22,186 nt of DNA from Rhodobacter sp. (GTDB taxonomy: Bacteria; Pseudomonadota; Alphaproteobacteria; Rhodobacterales; Rhodobacteraceae), in contig PNNE01000208.1 of NCBI GenBank assembly GCA_013824055.1, positions 1 through 22,186 on the forward strand, written 5' to 3'. This document shows, one piece after another, positions 7,398-14,424 of the stretch. Positions within the stretch are counted from its first letter, which is position 1. Each line of letters starts with the position of its first letter. The translations under genes were made by a program, and so were the position numbers. Below the pieces are notes generated by a model. That model ran no database searches. It was not told where the DNA came from and saw only the letters and a program-made list of their open reading frames with translations.

Positions 7398-9734
7398 TCA
7401 AGGTTTCAAGTCGAAGGTGATCACGTGCGACCCGGACCCAAGGACTGCTCCTGCTGTGGGCAGGGTGACGGTCTGGCCGTCGATCTGCAGGTTCAGCCGG
7501 GTTTCGCTGGCGGTCAGCCGCCCGGTGCAGCCTTGCGGCAGGGTCACGCGATAGGTGACGCGGTTGCCCTCCAGCACCCAGCCAGCCTCGATCCGGCCGT
7601 GGCGGCAGTCGTGCCAGGCCTGGACCGGCGACAAGGCGGGCAGGATCAGCGGGTTCAGCGTGACCTCGTCGAAACCGGGCCGTTCGGCCACGGGGGCCAC
7701 CCCGGCCACGCCCTCGAACAGCCACTGGCAGACCGCGCCATAGGCATAGTGGTTGTAGCTGTTCATGTCGGGGTCGTAGATCGTGCCATCCTCGCCCAAC
7801 GCGTCCCAGCGTTCCCAGATCGTGGTTGCACCCCGGTCCACCTGGTACAGCCAGCCCGGCACCTTGCGGTTCAGGAAGATCTTCTCGGCCAGGTCGGCCA
7901 TCCCGTGCATCGTCAGCGCGGGCAGGATCGCGGGCGTCCCGATGAACCCGGTCCCGATCAGCCCATCGGCATCCTCGACCACCCGGCGGAAGTAGGCCTG
8001 CCCCGCCTCATAGGTCTCTGGCGGAACAAGGCCATGCAGGAAGGCCAGGCTCCACGAGGTCTGGTCGTTGTGCGCGATCCGGCCCGAGGGCGAGAAGAAC
8101 TCGTGCTTGAAGGCCGCGCGGATCGCTTCGGCCCTGTCGCGCAAGGCCGGCTCGCTCGGATCCTTGATCAGCCCGGCGATCCTGGCCGCCAGGTCGGTGG
8201 AGATGAAATGATAGATCGTCGCGGCGCAGTCGTCCGCGATGGTCGGCCGGGGCTTGCGGTTGTCGCCGACCGGCTGGATCCAGTCGCCAAAGGTGAACCC
8301 GGGCCCGCCCCATTCCGCCGAGGGACGGATGATCGGGCCGTTCGAGATATTCCACAGATAATCCAGCCACTTGAGCATGGCCGGAAAGTTCTCTGTCAAT
8401 ACACCTGTATCTCCGTAATGTAGATACAACTGCCACGGGATGATGACGATGGCGTCACCCCAGCCGGTTGATCCCGCCCAGTCCCCGCGCCCCTCGATCG
8501 GGTGCAGCCGGGTCGGGTCGGGCGAGAAATGCGGCACCGCCCCGTTGGGCCGCATGTCGTGCCGCACGTCGCGCAGGTACTTCTTCAGAAAGCTCTCGCA
8601 ATCGGCCAGCCAGCAGGCGGTTCCCGCAAAGACCTGAGCATCGCCGGTCCAGCCAAGGCGTTCGTCCCGCTGCGGGCAATCGGTGGGGATCTCGATGAAG
8701 TTCGACCGCTGCGACCAGATCGTGTTCAGGACCAGCCGGTTGACCGAAGCCTCGCCACAGGTGAAGCCGCCCGCCTGAATCGGGACCGACGTCACCGGGA
8801 TCTGGTGGATCGACACCAGCTTGGCCCCGCCAGTCAGGGTGACGCGGGCATAGCGAAAGCCGAAGAAGGTGAACATCGGCGCGTAAGTCTCTGTGCCATC
8901 GCCCTTCAGCGTATAGTGCTGTTCGGCGCGTGCCGAGCGGAAGTTCCGGTTGTCGAAGGCGCGGTTCGGGCCAAGGACTTCCGAGAACTCGACCCGGACA
9001 TGCGACCCCGCCGGGCCTTGCGCCGCGATGCGGACATAGGCCCCGCAGTTCTGACCGAAGTCGTAGACCACCGTCTCGCCGTCCGCCCAGCTTTCCAGCG
9101 GAGCAACCGGGTCCATCTCTTTGACCGGGCTGGTTTCATGGGGAACCAGTCGCGCACGATCAAAGGGCAGCACCTCGACCCCATCCGTGTCTGCAGGGAT
9201 GATCCGGGCGTCGAAATCCTCGCCGTGGTAGATGCCGTTCCCGGTGACAGGGGTCAGACCCGACCGCCACGCCGAATCCGTCCTTACCACCGTCCTGCCG
9301 CCCGCCACCAGTTCGGCGAAGGCCCCGATCCGGTCGCCCCAGGTGTTCGGGATCGGGTTCAGCGCCCACATCAGGCGCGAGCGATACCAGCCGTCGCCCA
9401 GCCAGATTTCCAGCCGGTTCCTGCCCGGCTGCAGCAGGCTGGAGACATCATGGCTCTGATAGGCGATCCGGTCGTCATAGCAGGTCCAGCCCGGCGTCAG
9501 CAGGTCGTCGCCGACGCGGCGGCCGTTGAGGAAAGCCCGGTACAGCCCTTGCGCGGACAGGTGCAGGACAGCCCCTGGCGGCACTTCGGCCAGATCGAAC
9601 TCACGCGCGACGAAACTGCCCGGACCGCCTGTGCCCGCATCGCAGGCGGGGGCGATCATCTCTGCCGTGAACCCGTTTGCAGACATAGCGTTACCGGCTG
9701 CGGACATATCCCGCACCTGCCCCTCAAGGCCCAT
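7398..9734 (-). CDS. Alpha-L-rhamnosidase, glycoside hydrolase family 78
   Basis: 778 residues. The N-terminal beta domains carry the fold expected of GH78 (AQGLYRAFLNGRRVGDDLLTPGW..YQSHDVSSLL), then YDFGQNCGAYVRI, and the (alpha/alpha)6 catalytic domain opens with DCPQRDERLGWTGDAQ at 352-367, the best-known GH78 signature containing the acidic catalytic residues. A C-terminal beta domain ends the protein. There is no signal peptide, so hydrolysis is probably cytoplasmic after import by the transporter encoded next. It is the first gene of the operon and divergent from a LacI regulator. GGGAGGA eight bases before ATG supports the start. An odd patch of rare codons (TAT CTA CAT TAC GGA GAT ACA) near base 8406-8428 forms a 23-bp dyad also found in hemD. 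Confidence 0.92.
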   Translation of the reverse strand: MGLEGQVRDMSAAGNAMSANGFTAEMIAPACDAGTGGPGSFVAREFDLAEVPPGAVLHLSAQGLYRAFLNGRRVGDDLLTPGWTCYDDRIAYQSHDVSSLLQPGRNRLEIWLGDGWYRSRLMWALNPIPNTWGDRIGAFAELVAGGRTVVRTDSAWRSGLTPVTGNGIYHGEDFDARIIPADTDGVEVLPFDRARLVPHETSPVKEMDPVAPLESWADGETVVYDFGQNCGAYVRIAAQGPAGSHVRVEFSEVLGPNRAFDNRNFRSARAEQHYTLKGDGTETYAPMFTFFGFRYARVTLTGGAKLVSIHQIPVTSVPIQAGGFTCGEASVNRLVLNTIWSQRSNFIEIPTDCPQRDERLGWTGDAQVFAGTACWLADCESFLKKYLRDVRHDMRPNGAVPHFSPDPTRLHPIEGRGDWAGSTGWGDAIVIIPWQLYLHYGDTGVLTENFPAMLKWLDYLWNISNGPIIRPSAEWGGPGFTFGDWIQPVGDNRKPRPTIADDCAATIYHFISTDLAARIAGLIKDPSEPALRDRAEAIRAAFKHEFFSPSGRIAHNDQTSWSLAFLHGLVPPETYEAGQAYFRRVVEDADGLIGTGFIGTPAILPALTMHGMADLAEKIFLNRKVPGWLYQVDRGATTIWERWDALGEDGTIYDPDMNSYNHYAYGAVCQWLFEGVAGVAPVAERPGFDEVTLNPLILPALSPVQAWHDCRHGRIEAGWVLEGNRVTYRVTLPQGCTGRLTASETRLNLQIDGQTVTLPTAGAVLGSGSHVITFDLKP
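8406..8428. repeat. 23-bp imperfect dyad TGTATCT-N9-AGATACA inside the rhamnosidase gene
   Basis: Read on the minus strand it is TGTATCTAC, five bases, GGAGATACA, 17 of 23 positions identical to the dyad at 14007-14029 in hemD and of exactly the same length. It sits in a local AT-rich patch of codons rare in this genome. Function unknown; it could be a site for a DNA-binding protein. Confidence 0.5.
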
Positions 9735-9786
9735 TCAGACATCCTCCCAAGGGTGCCGAATCAGGTCTCCTCCCGTTTCGTGCACC

Positions 9787-9800
9787 GTTCTACGTAAATC
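9787..9800. promoter_or_regulatory. Candidate LacI-family operator between the divergent lacI-type and rhamnosidase genes
   Basis: A 14-bp CG-centred pseudo-palindrome, GTTCTACGTAAATC, ten of fourteen positions symmetric, with core TCTACGTAAA. LacI-family operators are typically CG-centred palindromes of this size. The hexamer TTCTAC recurs 14 bases on (9788 and 9802); read on the minus strand the second copy includes TAGAAT, a possible -10 box for the rhamnosidase operon, which would place the operator over the start region. Confidence 0.4.
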
Positions 9801-9815
9801 ATTCTACAGACGGAT

Positions 9816-9843
9816 TTGCCTTGCAACAGTTTTTTGCTAGGGT
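9816..9843 (+). promoter_or_regulatory. Weak candidate promoter of the LacI-family regulator
   Basis: TTGCCT (9816-9821), a 16-base spacer, then TAGGGT (9838-9843), 19 bases before the start codon, with AGGAGA close behind as ribosome binding site. The leader would be very short. The match is modest. Confidence 0.3.
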
Positions 9844-9861
9844 GCGCGCAGGAGAAGCATC

Positions 9862-10878
9862 ATGGCCGACGGCGATACTGAAACCCGCGTCACGATTCGC
9901 ACCGTCGCGGCGGATGCGGGCGTGTCCGTGGCCGCGGTGTCCAAGGTCATGCGCAATGCCTATGGCGTGTCCGACGCACTGCGTCTGAAGGTCGAGGCAA
10001 GCATCGGCAAGCTTGGCTACCGCCCCTCGGTCGCAGCGCGGGGCATGCGGGGGCGCACCTTCACGCTGGGCGTTCTTCTGGTCGGGATCGACAACCCCTT
10101 CCTGCCCGGCATCTATCAGGGCATCGAAAGCGTCACCGAGTCAGCAGGTTACAAGATCATGGTCGGCGTCGGCGCCGCCCGCGCCCGGACCGAGGTCACG
10201 CTGATCGAACAGATGATCGACAACCGGATGGACGGTCTGATCCTTGTCGCCAGCCAGATCGCCGGTGAAACGCTGGAGCATTTCGCCCGGCAGATCCCCA
10301 TCGTCGTCGTCGGCCACCACGAACCCGCCGCGCAAGGCTATGACACGATCAACAATGACGATCAGAGGGGTGCGCAGCTGGCCGTTCAGGCCTTCCTTGA
10401 CCGCGGCTACAGCGACATCGCCTACATGACCCAGTCGGATCAAGGGGATCATCATGCCGATGTCGCGCCCCAGCGCGAGGCGGGCTACCGCAAGGCCATG
10501 ACCGCCGCTGGTCTGGCAGACCGCATCCGGGTGTTCCGTCTGCCGCAGTGCGGCCTGTCACGGGACGAGATGCTTTCCAACGTCCTGCAATCCCCGGACC
10601 GTCCCCGCGCCATTTTCTGCTGGTCCGATCTGGACGCGATCCCGCTCCTCAGCGCGGCGCATCGTCTTGGCATGGGTATCCCCGACGAACTTGCGCTGAT
10701 CGGCTACGACAATTCGCCGATGGCGGAGCTGTCGATGGTGGACCTGACCTCGATCGACCAGGACGGCCCGCGTCTGGGCAAGCTGGCGGCCGAGGCGCTG
10801 TTCAGCCGGATGACTGGCCGCAGCGTCGCCGAGCACATCCTGACCGAGCCGACCCTGATCCTGCGCGGCAGTCACTAG
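9862..10878 (+). CDS. LacI-family transcriptional regulator
   Basis: 338 residues. The N-terminal helix-turn-helix and hinge read TIRTVAADAGVSVAAVSKVMRNAYGVSDALRLKVEASIGKLGYRPS (about 11-56), followed by the periplasmic-binding-protein-like sugar-sensing domain (TLGVLLVGIDNPFLPGIYQGIE, MDGLILVAS, IPIVVVG, FCWSDLDAIPLLSAAHRLGMGIPDELALIGYDNSP). It is divergent from the rhamnosidase operon with 127 bases between, so it most likely represses that operon and responds to rhamnose or a rhamnoside. Its TAG stop shares the tetramer CTAG with the stop of the convergent EVE gene. AGGAGA six bases before ATG supports the start. Confidence 0.92.
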   Translation: MADGDTETRVTIRTVAADAGVSVAAVSKVMRNAYGVSDALRLKVEASIGKLGYRPSVAARGMRGRTFTLGVLLVGIDNPFLPGIYQGIESVTESAGYKIMVGVGAARARTEVTLIEQMIDNRMDGLILVASQIAGETLEHFARQIPIVVVGHHEPAAQGYDTINNDDQRGAQLAVQAFLDRGYSDIAYMTQSDQGDHHADVAPQREAGYRKAMTAAGLADRIRVFRLPQCGLSRDEMLSNVLQSPDRPRAIFCWSDLDAIPLLSAAHRLGMGIPDELALIGYDNSPMAELSMVDLTSIDQDGPRLGKLAAEALFSRMTGRSVAEHILTEPTLILRGSH

Positions 10879-11294
10879 GGCTCGACCCCGCCCATCCGGC
10901 AAAGGATCGCCCATTCCTCGGGGCTGACCGGCTGGACAGAAAGCCGGGTGTTATTGACCAGCACCATCTTCTCTAGCCCCGGAGTGACCTTGCATTCGTC
11001 CAGCGTGATCGCCCGCTGCAACGGCTTGACCGCCTTGATCCAGACGCAGTCCCAGCGCGGGTCGTCCGTGGTGCTGTCGGGGCTGCTTTCGCGGCAGACC
11101 TCGACGATGCCGACAATCGCTTTGCCGATGTTGGAATGGTAGAAGAACCCGCGGTCGCCGATCTTCATCGCCCGCATGTTGTTGCGGGCCTGATAGTTGC
11201 GCACCCCGTGCCATTCCTCGCCCTCGTCGCCCTTGGCGACCTGGTGGTCCCAGCCCCAGACGTCAGGCTCGGACTTGAAGAGCCAGTGGGTCAT
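10875..11294 (-). CDS. EVE domain protein
   Basis: 139 residues, almost entirely one EVE domain: MTHWLFKSEPDVWGWD at the start, WHGVRNYQARNNMRAMKIGDRGFFYHSN in the middle, IVGIVEV and DPRWDCVWIKAV later. EVE domains are PUA-related and bind modified nucleotides in DNA or RNA; the exact target here is unknown. The start is fixed by an ATGA overlap with the upstream YciI-like gene; the longer upstream open frame is only its shadow. It closes the tsaD-gpsA-yciI-EVE operon. The partner TsaD makes the tRNA modification t6A, so a nucleic-acid-modification theme is possible but inferred. Confidence 0.88.
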   Translation of the reverse strand: MTHWLFKSEPDVWGWDHQVAKGDEGEEWHGVRNYQARNNMRAMKIGDRGFFYHSNIGKAIVGIVEVCRESSPDSTTDDPRWDCVWIKAVKPLQRAITLDECKVTPGLEKMVLVNNTRLSVQPVSPEEWAILCRMGGVEP

Positions 11295-11563
11295 CCGATC
11301 ACCCGCTTCCATTCCTGCACCATCACCGACTGGAACAGGCCCGCCCTGGCATAGGGATCGCTGGCCGCCCAGGCCTCGGCCTCGGCCTTCGATCCGACGC
11401 CCAGGATCACAAGGCTGCCGCACATCTGCCCCGCCGCGTCGATGAAGGGGCCGGCCTGCTCGACCACGCCGGTCTCTTGTATATACGCCAGATGCGCCGC
11501 GCGGTTTTCGACGCGGGTTTGCAGGGCGTTGGGTTTGTCGAGGCAGATCAGGGCGTAGCGCAT
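11291..11563 (-). CDS. YciI-like (YCII-related) protein
   Basis: 90 residues with the ferredoxin-like YCII pattern: MRYALICLDKPNALQTRVENRAAHLAYI, GPFIDAAGQMCGSLVILGVGSKAEAEAWAASDPYARAGLFQSVMVQEWKRVIG. The His-Asp type active-site pattern of the family is present (His in RAAHL, Asp in SDPYA). The biochemical role is not established for most members. Two in-frame ATGs exist; 11563 is preferred because AGGA lies six bases before it, while the one at 11569 touches AGGA directly. It overlaps the gpsA stop region at one end and the EVE start at the other (ATGA), so the operon is translationally tight. Confidence 0.83.
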   Translation of the reverse strand: MRYALICLDKPNALQTRVENRAAHLAYIQETGVVEQAGPFIDAAGQMCGSLVILGVGSKAEAEAWAASDPYARAGLFQSVMVQEWKRVIG

Positions 11564-11565
11564 GG

Positions 11566-12519
11566 TCATTCCTGTTTCAGAGGGCGGCTCATCAGCTGCC
11601 CGATGGCATCATTCAGCGCGATTTTCCCAAGGGCAAGGGCATTGACCATCGCCGTCACCGGCATGTCGATCCCCATGCCCGCGGCCAGTTTCACCACAGC
11701 CCGAGCCGTCGCCACGCCCTCGACCGTCACCTGCGGATCAAAGGCTTCGCCCTTGCCCAAGGCGCAGCCGAAGCGGAAATTGCGCGACTGGGTCGAGGTG
11801 CAGGTCAGCACCAGATCGCCAAAGCCCGAAAGGCCGGACAAGGTCTCGGCCCGCGCGCCCAGGGCCTCGGCCAGCCGCACCATCTCGGCGTAGCCCCGCG
11901 TCATCAAGGCCGCGCGCGCGCTGTCGCCCAGCCCCGCACCAATCACCGTGCCCGCCGCGATGGCCACGACGTTCTTCAACGCCCCGCCAAGTTCGGCCCC
12001 GATCACATCGTCGGTCCTGTAGATACGCAGCGTGCGCGTCGAGAGCAGCTCTTGCAGCGCCGCGCCTTCCTGCGTTGCCAGAGTCAGCGCCGTCGGCAGG
12101 CCGCGTGCGATGTCGGCCGCGAAACTCGGCCCCGTCAGCATAGCCGCCTGCGCCCCCGGCCGCCGCGCTTCGATCACCGCCACCGGCCCGCGCAGGGTCG
12201 TCAGGTCCACGCCCTTGCAGCAGGCCACCAGCGGCTGCCGACCGTCGATCTGCGGCCAGGTATCCAGGGCACCGCCCAGAGCCTGCATCGGCATGGTCAG
12301 AAGCAAGGCGTCCCCGCCGCAGATTTCCGCGATGTCCAGGTGAACCGAGACCGTGCCAGGCAGCTCCACCCCAGGCAGCGCGCTGTCGTTGCGCCCCGTC
12401 TCGCGCATGAGCCGCACCTGATCGGGGTCCCGCGCCCACAGACGCACCGGACGGCCCGCCTTTGCCAGGGCCACCGCCAAAGCCGTTCCGAACGCCCCTG
12501 CCCCGGCGATCCCGATCAT
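11566..12519 (-). CDS. gpsA: NAD(P)-dependent glycerol-3-phosphate dehydrogenase
   Basis: 317 residues. The enzyme reduces dihydroxyacetone phosphate to sn-glycerol 3-phosphate for phospholipid synthesis in the cytoplasm. The N-terminal nucleotide-binding GAGAFGTALA is at residues 6-15, followed by the WARDPDQ strand end. The substrate domain shows LTGPSFAADIARGLPTA, the catalytic-lysine segment ELGGALKNVVAIAAG, and TRGYAEMVRLAEALGA..TLSGLSGFGDLVLTCTS. All expected motifs are present. The start ATG overlaps the tsaD stop as ATGA. The motif GTATCTAC (rare in this genome) occurs on its coding strand near 12019-12026. Confidence 0.95.
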   Translation of the reverse strand: MIGIAGAGAFGTALAVALAKAGRPVRLWARDPDQVRLMRETGRNDSALPGVELPGTVSVHLDIAEICGGDALLLTMPMQALGGALDTWPQIDGRQPLVACCKGVDLTTLRGPVAVIEARRPGAQAAMLTGPSFAADIARGLPTALTLATQEGAALQELLSTRTLRIYRTDDVIGAELGGALKNVVAIAAGTVIGAGLGDSARAALMTRGYAEMVRLAEALGARAETLSGLSGFGDLVLTCTSTQSRNFRFGCALGKGEAFDPQVTVEGVATARAVVKLAAGMGIDMPVTAMVNALALGKIALNDAIGQLMSRPLKQE

Positions 12520-13601
12520 GCCTTGGCCCCCTTCTTCCCCGAGCCCAGCAAGGCCGGCGACCGGTCATCCAGGGGCCAGCGCGGACGGGCGACAAAATCC
12601 ATCGTGGGCGACAGACCGGCCCTGAGGTGCTCGATCCCGGCCCAGGCGATCATCGCCGCATTGTCGGTGCAAAGCCGCAGGGGCGGGGCGAGGAATGGCA
12701 CGCCGACGCGGGTGGATGCGGCCTCCAGCAGGGTCCGAATGGTCCTGTTTGCAGCAACTCCCCCAGCCACCGCCAGGGCTGTGGGCCGCTCTCCCGCCAT
12801 ATCAATCGCGCGCGATGTTTTCTTTGCCAGCACCTCGGCAACCGCTGCCTGGAACCCGGCGCAAAGGTCGCGGCGGTCCTGGACGGTGATCCCGCCCTTT
12901 TCGGCCACCAAGGCATCCCGCGCCCGCAACAGCGCCGTCTTCAGGCCGGAAAAGGACATGTCGCAGCCGTCGCGGTCCATCAGTGGCCGCGGAAAGGCGA
13001 AACGCTTCGCATCGCCCAGCGCCGCTTCGGCCTCGACCGCAGGCCCGCCCGGTTGCGGCAGGCCCAGAAGCTTTGCCGTCTTGTCGAAGGCCTCGCCCGG
13101 CGCATCGTCGATCGTCCCGCCCAGCCGGACAAAGCGGTCGACCCCCTGCACCAGCAGGAACTGGCAATGGCCACCCGAGACAAGCAGCATCAGGTAGGGA
13201 AACGCGGTCCCGTCGGTCAGTCGGGGGGTAAGTGCATGACCTGCAAGGTGATTCACCGGCACCAGGGGCAAGCCCCTTGCCGCCGCCAGCCCCCGTGCCA
13301 GCATCACGCCCGACAGCACTCCGCCGATCAGCCCCGGCCCCGCCGTGACCGCGATCGCGTCGATCTGGTCCAGCGTCACGCCGGCGGCGGTCAAAGCCTC
13401 TTCGACCACGCCATCCAGCCGCTCGGCATGGGCGCGCGCGGCGATTTCGGGCACCACACCGCCAAAGACCTCGTGCAGGGTCGTCTGCCCCAGCACCTGC
13501 GATGACAGGATCTCCGGCCCCGCCTGCCCCAGACGCACCACCGCCGCCGCGGTATCATCGCAGCTTGATTCGATGCCAAGAAGGGTAAGGGTCCGGTCCA
13601 T
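12516..13601 (-). CDS. tsaD: tRNA N6-adenosine threonylcarbamoyltransferase TsaD
   Basis: 361 residues of the Kae1/TsaD ASKHA fold. It transfers threonylcarbamoyl to A37 of ANN-decoding tRNAs together with TsaB and TsaE. Visible motifs: LLGIESSCDDTAAAVV near the N-terminus, FGGVVPEIAARAH with the first metal histidine, VNHLAGHAL with the second, LLVSGGHCQFLLV, GEAFDKTAKLLGL, the GGVAANRTIR nucleotide motif, and TDNAAMIAWAG with the metal aspartate. The open frame runs further upstream, but homologues begin at the LTLLGIESSCDD region and ATG 13601 is the fitting start. It heads the minus-strand operon and is divergent from hemD across a gap of only 38 bases. Confidence 0.95.
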   Translation of the reverse strand: MDRTLTLLGIESSCDDTAAAVVRLGQAGPEILSSQVLGQTTLHEVFGGVVPEIAARAHAERLDGVVEEALTAAGVTLDQIDAIAVTAGPGLIGGVLSGVMLARGLAAARGLPLVPVNHLAGHALTPRLTDGTAFPYLMLLVSGGHCQFLLVQGVDRFVRLGGTIDDAPGEAFDKTAKLLGLPQPGGPAVEAEAALGDAKRFAFPRPLMDRDGCDMSFSGLKTALLRARDALVAEKGGITVQDRRDLCAGFQAAVAEVLAKKTSRAIDMAGERPTALAVAGGVAANRTIRTLLEAASTRVGVPFLAPPLRLCTDNAAMIAWAGIEHLRAGLSPTMDFVARPRWPLDDRSPALLGSGKKGAKA

Positions 13602-13639
13602 GCCCGCCGTTGCGTGAAGGGTCCCAGGGAGGTAACACC

Positions 13640-14371
13640 TTGGAGATGGCGACACAATCCGCACCCATCCTTGTGACCCGCCCGCAAGCCGAGGGACAGG
13701 CCTTCGCCAAGGCCCTGACGGCGCGCTTTGGCGCAAGACTGCGGCCCGTCCTCTCTCCGCTGCTGGCGCCGCGCAATCTGACGCCTTCGTTACCCGATCG
13801 CGACTATGCCGCCGTCATCTTCACCTCGGCCCAGGCGGTGCAAGCCGCGCGTCCGCTGGCATCGCGCCTGCCCAGCCTGGCGTGGTGCGTCGGGGCCAAG
13901 ACGGCCAAGGCCGCCACTGCCGCCGGGTTCCGGTCCAGGTCCGCGGACGGAGATGCCGAAGCGCTTGTTGCAGCCATCGCTGCTGATCCGCCTGATGGTT
14001 CGATATTGTATCTACGTGGTGTAGATACGGCTTCCAACCTGTTGACAAGGCTTGATGATATTGGACTCCAGGCGGACGAGGCCATCGTGTATCTACAGGA
14101 GCCGCAGCCGCTTGCCGCGGACGCACTTGCCCTGCTCCGCGAACCATTGGACATCCTGGTTCCGCTGTTCTCCCCCCGCACTGCCCGGCTTTTCCGCGCC
14201 GCGCTTCCCGACGACACCCGCGCCCGGCTGCACATCGCGGCGATGAGCGGCAACGTCGCCGAGGCCTTGGGTGACCTGCCCCATGCCGCGCTGACCATTG
14301 CCGGCCACAGCGATGCCCCCGCCATGCTGGATGCGGTCGAAACCTTGCTTGTGCGGCTCCCCCCGCCTTGA
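13640..14371 (+). CDS. hemD: Uroporphyrinogen-III synthase
   Basis: About 243 residues of the HemD fold: ILVTRPQAEGQAFAKAL at the N-terminus, DYAAVIFTSAQAVQAA, WCVGAKTAKAATAAGF, SILYLRGVDTASNLL, and a C-terminal LHIAAMSGNVAEAL..AGHSDAPAMLDAVETLL. HemD closes and inverts ring D of hydroxymethylbilane to give uroporphyrinogen III in haem and bacteriochlorophyll synthesis. Start choice: GGAGG at 13628-13632 stands seven bases before TTG 13640, whereas ATG 13646 is 13 bases away, so TTG is preferred; the ATG two codons later is the alternative. hemC is not adjacent. Codons 14001-14030 (ATA TTG TAT CTA CGT GGT GTA GAT ACG) are strikingly rare for this genome and form a perfect inverted repeat. Confidence 0.88.
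   Translation: MEMATQSAPILVTRPQAEGQAFAKALTARFGARLRPVLSPLLAPRNLTPSLPDRDYAAVIFTSAQAVQAARPLASRLPSLAWCVGAKTAKAATAAGFRSRSADGDAEALVAAIAADPPDGSILYLRGVDTASNLLTRLDDIGLQADEAIVYLQEPQPLAADALALLREPLDILVPLFSPRTARLFRAALPDDTRARLHIAAMSGNVAEALGDLPHAALTIAGHSDAPAMLDAVETLLVRLPPP
14007..14029. repeat. 23-bp dyad TGTATCTAC-N5-GTAGATACG inside hemD
   Basis: Perfect 8-bp inverted repeat GTATCTAC (14008-14015) / GTAGATAC (14021-14028) around the loop GTGGT. It is built from rare codons, and matches in length and 17 of 23 bases the dyad at 8406-8428 in the rhamnosidase gene. A further single half-site GTATCTAC lies 60 bases on at 14089-14096. Confidence 0.55.
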
Positions 14372-14424
14372 ACCTGCGGGCGGCGAGTGCTTAGGTTGGG
14401 TCCAGGGACGGAAAGGGCCGCAGC

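Noticed and set aside
35..7970. Repeated phrase CCCGATCAGCCCAT near 35 and again near 7955
   Set aside because: Both are ordinary coding sequence with common codons; two copies of unrelated context without dyad or conserved spacing look like chance.
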